Of a DNA stretch of 64,000 nt, positions 58,733-64,000 are shown one piece after another. The position numbers were made by a program, and so were the translations under genes. The notes below the pieces were generated by a model. It did no database searches. It saw nothing but the letters and a program-made list of their open reading frames with translations, and was not told the DNA's origin. Source of the stretch: an uncultured Megasphaera sp. (lineage in GTDB: Bacteria > Bacillota > Negativicutes > Veillonellales > Megasphaeraceae); NCBI GenBank assembly GCA_900540735.1, contig UQHB01000007.1, forward strand, positions 1 through 64,000. The letters run 5' to 3'. How positions within the stretch are numbered: the first letter of the stretch is position 1; each line of letters starts with the position of its first letter.

Positions 58733-59674
58733 ATGAAAACAGCATTCGTATTTCCTGGGCAAGGTGCCCAAAAAGTAGGCATGGTCAAAGATTTATACGA
58801 TTCCTATCAAGTCGTACGGGAACTCTTTGAAGAAGCAGACGATTCCTTAGGCTTTTCCTTAACAAAGCTTTGCTTTGAAGGGCCTGACGAAGAATTGATG
58901 AAAACCTATAACACCCAGCCGGCTATTTTGACAGCCAGCACGGCATGTGCCCGGGTCTTAGCACAAGAAGGCTTTACGCCGGATATTGCTGCAGGCCACA
59001 GCCTCGGTGAATATTCTGCTCTCGTCGCAGCTGGTGCATTGTCCTTTGCGGACGCTGTGAAAACAGTCCGTCAGCGCGGGCAGTTCATGCAAGATGCTGT
59101 GCCCCTCGGTGAAGGCGGCATGGCAGCTATCTTAGGCCTTGATGAAGATAAAATCAAAGAAATCTGCACTGCTATTTCAGCGCAAGGCGGTACAGTCCAG
59201 GCTGTTAACTTCAACTGCCCAGGACAAATCGTCATTGCAGGCAGCACGAAAGCTGTCGAAGAAGCAGCCAACGCTATGAAAGAAGCTGGCGCAAAACGGG
59301 CCGTCATTCTCCACGTTAGCGCACCGTTCCACAGCACTCTCATGGAACCGGCAGCAAAACGCTTAGCAGAAGTACTCGATACGATTACTATTAACGACGC
59401 GAAGATTCCGGTCGTTGCCAATGTCAGTGGTCAAATCGAAACGAAAGCTGCTGACATTAAAGCATCTCTCGTCAAACAGGCTGCTAGCCCGGTCCTTTGG
59501 ATTGATTGCACGAAGACTATGCAGGCTTTTGGTGCAGAAACGTTTGTCGAAGTTGGCCCAGGCAAAACACTTTGTGGTTTCAACCGTAAAATTGACCGTA
59601 AAATTAAGAGCTTAAACGTAGAAGATGTACCGTCGTTGCAAAAAACGCTTGAATTTTTCCAGGAGGTTCGATAA
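58733..59674 (+). CDS. fabD: Malonyl-CoA-ACP transacylase
   Basis: A 313-residue acyltransferase. FVFPGQGAQKVGM at the start, catalytic Ser in AGHSLGEYSALVAAG (about residue 90), His in HVSAPFHSTLM (about 200), and VEVGPGKTL near the end. It loads malonyl groups onto ACP. Start ATG 58733 follows GAGGTGA. Confidence 0.96.
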   Translation: MKTAFVFPGQGAQKVGMVKDLYDSYQVVRELFEEADDSLGFSLTKLCFEGPDEELMKTYNTQPAILTASTACARVLAQEGFTPDIAAGHSLGEYSALVAAGALSFADAVKTVRQRGQFMQDAVPLGEGGMAAILGLDEDKIKEICTAISAQGGTVQAVNFNCPGQIVIAGSTKAVEEAANAMKEAGAKRAVILHVSAPFHSTLMEPAAKRLAEVLDTITINDAKIPVVANVSGQIETKAADIKASLVKQAASPVLWIDCTKTMQAFGAETFVEVGPGKTLCGFNRKIDRKIKSLNVEDVPSLQKTLEFFQEVR

Positions 59675-59675
59675 A

Positions 59676-60419
59676 ATGCTTTTAACAGGAAAAACTGCCA
59701 TCGTTACTGGTGGCTCCCGTGGCATTGGCCATGCAATTGCTGTTGCCTTTGCCGAAGCAGGCGCGAATGTAGCAATTATTTATGCTGGCAATACAGCAGC
59801 TGCTGAAGAAACGTTGAAAGAAGTCCAGGCTAAAGGCGCACAAGGCGTGACGATTCAGTGTGATGTGTCGGACGAAGCAGCTGTTACGGCTATGATTAAA
59901 GCCGTGAAAGACCAGTTCGGTGCCATTGACATTCTCGTCAATAACGCTGGCATTACACGGGATAACTTATTGATGCGTATGAAAACGGCTGATTGGCAGT
60001 CCGTTATTGACACCAACTTAACGGGTACGTACTACTGCATCAAAGGTGTGACGAAAATCATGATGAAACAGCGTCATGGTTCTATCATTAACCTTTCGTC
60101 TGTGGTCGGTGAAACAGGCAATGCCGGTCAGGCTAACTATGCCGCTGCGAAAGCCGGTATCTTAGGCCTGACAAAAGCCGTTGCGAAAGAATTAGCATCG
60201 CGGAGCATTCGCTGCAATGCCGTAGCTCCTGGCTATATCCAGACCGATATGACAGCAGATTTACCGGAATCGGTCATTGACGAAACGGTCAAATCCATTC
60301 CCTTAGGGCGCGTAGCCCAGCCGGAAGAAGTCGCCCAGACTGTCCTCTTCTTGGCTTCTGATAACGCTAGCTACATTACCGGCCAAGTACTCAATGTCGA
60401 TGGCGGCATGGTAATGTAA
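59676..60419 (+). CDS. fabG: 3-oxoacyl-ACP reductase FabG
   Basis: A 247-residue short-chain dehydrogenase. TGGSRGIGHAIA binds NADP, NNAGITRD is conserved, and the Ser-Tyr-Lys set is LSSV, YAAAK; VDGGMVM closes the protein. It reduces 3-oxoacyl-ACP in elongation. The ATG at 59676 follows AGGAGGT; an upstream frame start would overlap fabD. Confidence 0.96.
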   Translation: MLLTGKTAIVTGGSRGIGHAIAVAFAEAGANVAIIYAGNTAAAEETLKEVQAKGAQGVTIQCDVSDEAAVTAMIKAVKDQFGAIDILVNNAGITRDNLLMRMKTADWQSVIDTNLTGTYYCIKGVTKIMMKQRHGSIINLSSVVGETGNAGQANYAAAKAGILGLTKAVAKELASRSIRCNAVAPGYIQTDMTADLPESVIDETVKSIPLGRVAQPEEVAQTVLFLASDNASYITGQVLNVDGGMVM

Positions 60420-60462
60420 GTAATACATTCTACTATACTCTATTGAAAGGGGGTGAATGGAC

Positions 60463-60708
60463 ATGAGTGAAGAAGCTACGTTTGAAAAAGTAAAAAGCAT
60501 CGTCGTTGAACAGTTAGGTGTTGACGAAAAAGAAGTAAAAATGGATGCTGCTTACATTGATGATTTAGGCGCTGATTCCTTGGACATCGTTGAATTGATC
60601 ATGGCTTTCGAAGAAGAATTCAATATCGAAATCCCCGATGATGTGGCAGAAAAAATCAAAACTGTAAAAGATACAGTTGATTACATTGAAAAGGAAAAGA
60701 AAGCGTAA
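60463..60708 (+). CDS. acpP: Acyl carrier protein
   Basis: An 81-residue ACP with the phosphopantetheine serine in LGADSLDIVELIMAFEEEF. It carries acyl chains for fatty acid, PlsX and lipid A synthesis. The ATG at 60463 follows a very strong AAGGGGGTGA by six bases; an ATG two codons earlier is too close. A hairpin lies just downstream. Confidence 0.97.
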   Translation: MSEEATFEKVKSIVVEQLGVDEKEVKMDAAYIDDLGADSLDIVELIMAFEEEFNIEIPDDVAEKIKTVKDTVDYIEKEKKA

Positions 60709-60721
60709 GTACGCAATAAGA

Positions 60722-60762
60722 GCCGCCCAGGGAAGTAACGTCATGTTACTTCCTTGAACGGC
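60722..60762 (+). promoter_or_regulatory. Intercistronic hairpin between acpP and the FabK-like gene
   Basis: A perfect 9-bp stem (60731-60739 with 60745-60753, loop GTCAT) is enclosed by GCCG/CGGC (60722-60725 with 60759-60762). There is no T run, so it may be a partial terminator or an RNA-stabilising structure that separates acpP levels from downstream genes. Confidence 0.55.
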
Positions 60763-60787
60763 ATCTTCTTGATTGGAGGAAAATAGA

Positions 60788-61747
60788 GTGAAGCTGCCAG
60801 AATTGAAAATAGGTAAGCTTGTAGCAAAAGTGCCAATCGTGCAAGGCGGTATGGCAATCAGACTCTCGACGGCTCGGCTGGCGGCAGCAGTAGCCAATGA
60901 AGGTGGTATTGGTCTTATTGCGGCATCTGGGATGCCTTTTGATGAATTGAGACATGAAATCCGTTTGGCGAAAAAATTATCACCAAAAGGAATAATAGGC
61001 ATAAATGCAATGGTTGCAGCCCAAGAATTTAAAGGGCTCGTAATGACTGCAATTGAAGAAGGAATCAATCTAGTCGTAGCAGGTGCAGGTTTTTCCCGCG
61101 ACATGTTTGCGTGGGGAAAAGAAAGCGGTACGCCTATTGTGCCCATCGTATCTTCTGCGAAACTAGCTAAAATATCCCAGTCCCTGGGTGCTTCAGCTGT
61201 CGTCGTAGAAGGCGCAGAAGCAGGCGGGCATTTGGGAACCAACCGCTCCAGCCGGGACATTGTACCGGAAGTACGGGCGGCTGTCACTATCCCGGTCATT
61301 GGTGCCGGTGGTGTACTCCACGGCGAAGACATTGCGCAAATGCTGAAATTAGGCGCAAACGGCGTGCAAATGGGCAGCCGCTTTGCAGCCAGCGTCGAAG
61401 CCAATGCGTCGGATGAGTTGAAAAAGGTCTATCTCCGTGCCAACAAGCCGGAAGATTATATTTTAGTACATAGCCCTGTAGGCCTTCCGGGCCAGGCTAT
61501 TCGTACACCGTTCTCGGAACGCATCCTCTTAGGGACTGCGCCGAAACCAGACCACTGCGACCACTGTCTGAAAAAATGCAGTCATAAGTATTGTATTATC
61601 CGGGCATTGTCCCGGGCTCAGCAAGGGGATGTAGAAACAGGGTTAGTATTCTCTGGCCGCCGTATGCAGGAAATCCATGATATTCTGCCGGTCAGCGAAA
61701 TTTTTGCATATTTAAAACGTGAAATGGAAGCAATTCCTGAAACATAA
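60788..61747 (+). CDS. FabK/nitronate monooxygenase-family flavoprotein, probable enoyl-ACP reductase
   Basis: A 319-residue FMN TIM-barrel protein. VPIVQGGMAIRLSTARLAAAVANEGGIG, VVEGAEAGGHLG and VIGAGGVLHGEDIAQMLKLGANGVQMG are family motifs. Position between acpP and fabF, with no fabI in the operon, suggests the enoyl-ACP reductase step. The C-terminus has a Cys cluster (CDHCLKKCSHKYC, near residue 260) absent from classical FabK, so the protein may be a distinct flavoenzyme. Start is GTG 60788 with TGGAGGA seven bases upstream. Confidence 0.8.
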   Translation: MKLPELKIGKLVAKVPIVQGGMAIRLSTARLAAAVANEGGIGLIAASGMPFDELRHEIRLAKKLSPKGIIGINAMVAAQEFKGLVMTAIEEGINLVVAGAGFSRDMFAWGKESGTPIVPIVSSAKLAKISQSLGASAVVVEGAEAGGHLGTNRSSRDIVPEVRAAVTIPVIGAGGVLHGEDIAQMLKLGANGVQMGSRFAASVEANASDELKKVYLRANKPEDYILVHSPVGLPGQAIRTPFSERILLGTAPKPDHCDHCLKKCSHKYCIIRALSRAQQGDVETGLVFSGRRMQEIHDILPVSEIFAYLKREMEAIPET

Positions 61748-61768
61748 TTTTAGAACGAGGTGAACACT

Positions 61769-63022
61769 TTGGAAAAACGTGTCGTAATTACAGGGATGGG
61801 TGTCATTTCCCCTGTAGGAAATGGGAAAGAAGCTTTCTGGAATGCCTTAGTGAATGGTACGAACGGCATTGGACCGATTACCCACTTTGATGCATCGGAA
61901 TATGCTGCACGCATTGCCGGCGAAGTAAAAGATTTCAAACCGACCGATTATGGCATTGACCGTAAAGAAGCGCGTCACATGGACCCGTATACACAATATG
62001 CCGTAGCTGCAGCAAAATTAGCATTAGACGATGCTAAAATTAACTTAGACGAAGAAGACCGTGACCGTATTGGGACTGTCGTCGGCACGGGTATTGGCGG
62101 TATGGAAACACTCCATAACTTATACCAAGGCTTATTTGCTAAAGGCCCGTCTCGTGTCAATCCCTTCGTTGTACCGAAGATGATTGCGAACATGGCAGCT
62201 GGCCAGATTTCCATTATGTTTGGCTTAGGCGGCCACTGCTCCAGTGTTGTTACGGCTTGCGCTACAGGCACGAACTCTATTGGCGACGCCTTCCGCATGA
62301 TTCAGCGCGGTGAATTAGACGCAGCTATTGCAGGCGGTACAGAAGCTGCTGTTTCTCCTGGTGCTGTTGCTGGCTTTGCTGCGATGAAAGCTTTGAGCAC
62401 ACGCAACGATGACCCGGCTCATGCATCTCGTCCGTTCGACAAAGACCGCAACGGCTTTGTTATGGGCGAAGGCTCTGGTATTGTCTTCCTCGAAGAATTA
62501 GAACACGCTAAAAAACGGGGGGCTCATATTTACTGCGAAATTGGCGGTTACGGCAGCAATGCTGACGCATACCACATTACGGCACCGGCTCCGGGCGGCA
62601 TTCGTCAGGCAAAATGCATGGAATTAGCCATTGCTGATGCCAGCATGGTTCCTGGTGATGTAGATTACGTCAATGCCCACGGTACATCGACGCACCTCAA
62701 TGACTTAACGGAATCGAAAGCTATTGTCAATGTCTTCGGCGACCATGCGAAAGAATTGCTCATTAGCTCGACGAAATCCATGACAGGCCACCTCCTCGGT
62801 GCTGCTGGTGCTGTTGAAGCCATTGCCTGCGCCATGACCATTGAAACGGGCAAAGTACATCCGACATTGAACTACACTGAATCGGAAGATGAATTAAAAG
62901 AATTAGGCCTTAATTACGTACCGAACGAAGCAGTAGCTAAAGATGTGAAAGTTGCTATTTCGAACTCCTTCGGTTTCGGCGGCCACAACGCAACATTGCT
63001 CTTTAAAAAATATGTCGATTAA
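61769..63022 (+). CDS. fabF: 3-oxoacyl-ACP synthase II
   Basis: A 417-residue elongating condensing enzyme. VVITGMGVISPVG opens the protein, catalytic Cys is in TACATGTNSIGDA, and His residues are in NAHGTSTHLNDLTE and KSMTGHLLGAAG. GFGGHNATLLF ends it. The TTG at 61769, six bases after ACGAGGTGA, gives the standard N-terminus; the GTG at 61760 is inside the ribosome site. Confidence 0.95.
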   Translation: MEKRVVITGMGVISPVGNGKEAFWNALVNGTNGIGPITHFDASEYAARIAGEVKDFKPTDYGIDRKEARHMDPYTQYAVAAAKLALDDAKINLDEEDRDRIGTVVGTGIGGMETLHNLYQGLFAKGPSRVNPFVVPKMIANMAAGQISIMFGLGGHCSSVVTACATGTNSIGDAFRMIQRGELDAAIAGGTEAAVSPGAVAGFAAMKALSTRNDDPAHASRPFDKDRNGFVMGEGSGIVFLEELEHAKKRGAHIYCEIGGYGSNADAYHITAPAPGGIRQAKCMELAIADASMVPGDVDYVNAHGTSTHLNDLTESKAIVNVFGDHAKELLISSTKSMTGHLLGAAGAVEAIACAMTIETGKVHPTLNYTESEDELKELGLNYVPNEAVAKDVKVAISNSFGFGGHNATLLFKKYVD

Positions 63023-63040
63023 TTAGAGAAGATTTTGGGT

Positions 63041-63751
63041 ATGGATAAGGGAAGAAAAGAACAGTTAGAACAGTTTATTCACGTCGTTGGTTTGGCGTCT
63101 TTCCATAATCTCTTGATTTTAGATCAAGCATTGACCCACTCATCATATGCAAACGAAAATAAATTACGCCACGGCTATTATAATGAACGACTGGAATTCT
63201 TAGGCGATGCCATTTTGGATTTAGTCGTTGGGGAATACTTGTTTTTACAGTATCCCCATATGCCGGAAGGCGAGTTGTCTAAAGCGCGGGCCAGCGTTGT
63301 CAGTGAAACGCCCCTCGCTGCCGTTTGCGCTAAATTTCATATGGGTGATTATATTTTACTCGGTAAAGGTGAACTTGCGTCGGGAGGACGGACACGGGCG
63401 AGCATTATGGCTGATGCCTTTGAAGCTGTTGTCGGTGCTATTTACATCGACTCGTCGTATGACGAAGCGCGCAAATTCATTCTCCATCAACTGAAAGACT
63501 ATTTGGCCTTAGTTGCTACAGGGGACTACGGAAAAGATTACAAAACGCTTTTCCAAGAATATGTACAGCGTGACGGGGAGCAGCATATTCAATACAACCT
63601 CTGTCGTGAAGAAGGGCCGGACCATGACAAGACATTCTTTATGGAAGTCGTCGTCAATGGTAAAGTCTTAGGTGAAGGTGCCGGTAAGACGAAGAAAGAT
63701 GCTGCCCAACATGCAGCACATGAAGCGTTAAAACGATTACATGCAATTTGA
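63041..63751 (+). CDS. rnc: Ribonuclease III
   Basis: A 236-residue double-strand RNase. The nuclease signature is NERLEFLGDAILDLVV, with the second acidic site in DAFEAVVGAIY. A double-stranded-RNA-binding domain (about 165-236) ends the protein (GEGAGKTKKDAAQHAAHEAL). It processes rRNA and mRNA. The ATG at 63041 has only the weak AGAGAAG upstream. It is the last gene before a terminator. Confidence 0.95.
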   Translation: MDKGRKEQLEQFIHVVGLASFHNLLILDQALTHSSYANENKLRHGYYNERLEFLGDAILDLVVGEYLFLQYPHMPEGELSKARASVVSETPLAAVCAKFHMGDYILLGKGELASGGRTRASIMADAFEAVVGAIYIDSSYDEARKFILHQLKDYLALVATGDYGKDYKTLFQEYVQRDGEQHIQYNLCREEGPDHDKTFFMEVVVNGKVLGEGAGKTKKDAAQHAAHEALKRLHAI

Positions 63752-63785
63752 AGGATGTGGCAGAAAAAGCCGCATCCTTTTTTTG
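63751..63785 (+). terminator. Terminator after rnc
   Basis: An 11-bp stem with one wobble (63751-63761 with 63769-63779) and a 7-base A-rich loop is followed by a T run. It ends the fapR-fab-rnc transcript. Confidence 0.85.
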
Positions 63786-63796
63786 AAGGGATTTTT

Positions 63797-64000
63797 ATGA
63801 AACACTCGATTATACCGATTTTTATTCCCCATATTGGCTGTCCGTACCGCTGCGTTTTTTGTAATCAATGGCGCATTACTGGCCATCACGACGTACCTAA
63901 TGACGAGACTGTACGTCAGGCTATTGCAGACTATACGAAGGACGTGACGGAAAAGCGGTACTGGGAAGTTGCCTTTTATGGAGGTAGTTTTACGGCTATA
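63797..64000 (+). CDS. Radical SAM protein, Elp3-like (partial, cut by window edge)
   Basis: The first 68 codons are present. IIPIFIPHIGCPYRCVFCNQW contains the CxxxCxxC [4Fe-4S] motif of radical SAM enzymes, and VAFYGGSFTAI matches the following strand. The context FIPHxGCPxxCVFCNQ is typical of the Elp3-like proteins found next to rnc and smc in Firmicutes. Substrate is unknown. The start ATG 63797 follows GAAGGGA and comes 12 bases after the rnc terminator. Confidence 0.82.
   Translation, partial: MKHSIIPIFIPHIGCPYRCVFCNQWRITGHHDVPNDETVRQAIADYTKDVTEKRYWEVAFYGGSFTAI

Overview
The window looks like a chromosomal segment of a diderm (LPS-bearing) Firmicute of the Negativicutes, most like Megasphaera and its relatives. 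This is inference from gene content. It combines Firmicute-type genes (FapR, a CcpN-like regulator, a PpsR-type kinase, a YdbC/PC4-like protein, zinc-finger L28, Shine-Dalgarno-rich starts) with a full lipid A/Kdo/Lpt outer-membrane pathway. It also has SLH-domain exported proteins, as in envelopes where SLH domains tether the outer membrane to peptidoglycan. I see no phage, IS element, CRISPR array, tRNA or rRNA. Most genes lie on the + strand in long, tightly spaced operons.

Left third (1-17450), accessory and envelope-related: a DeoR-type repressor diverges from a three-subunit molybdenum hydroxylase. Next come a RarD-type permease diverging from an asparaginase, two tandem SLH proteins sharing an unusual C-terminal domain, a HAD phosphatase, a 748-residue membrane-anchored protein of unknown function, a decayed metallophosphoesterase, a LysE exporter diverging from a MocR-type regulator, and a class A penicillin-binding protein.

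Middle (17451-31100), central metabolism and an unusual operon: ppsA is followed by a CcpN-like repressor and ppsR, a self-contained gluconeogenesis control module. Immediately downstream is the most striking object in the window, a 1603-residue protein joining HD, helical-repeat, NMN-adenylyltransferase-like, GNAT-like and phosphoribosyltransferase-like regions. It is transcribed with a lactate/malate-dehydrogenase-like protein and a flavodoxin-like protein. rpmB and recG follow.

Right half (31100-64000), envelope and lipid synthesis: a rod-shaped structured RNA (6S-like) precedes guaB, a WecG/TagA transferase, psd, pssA, a family 2 glycosyltransferase and surE. Then comes lpxC-fabZ-lpxA-lpxI-lpxB-msbA-waaA-lpxK-kdsB-kdsA-kdsD-kdsC-lpxL-type-lptC-lptA-lptB-lptF/G, which makes Kdo-lipid A and moves it out of the inner membrane. 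lpxD, lptD, bamA and porin genes are not in this window. A DUF3084/RuvX-like/YitT group and a small YdbC-like protein separate this from the FapR regulon: fapR (with its own operator), plsX, fabH, fabD, fabG, acpP, a FabK-like flavoprotein, fabF, then rnc and a truncated Elp3-like radical SAM gene at the right edge.
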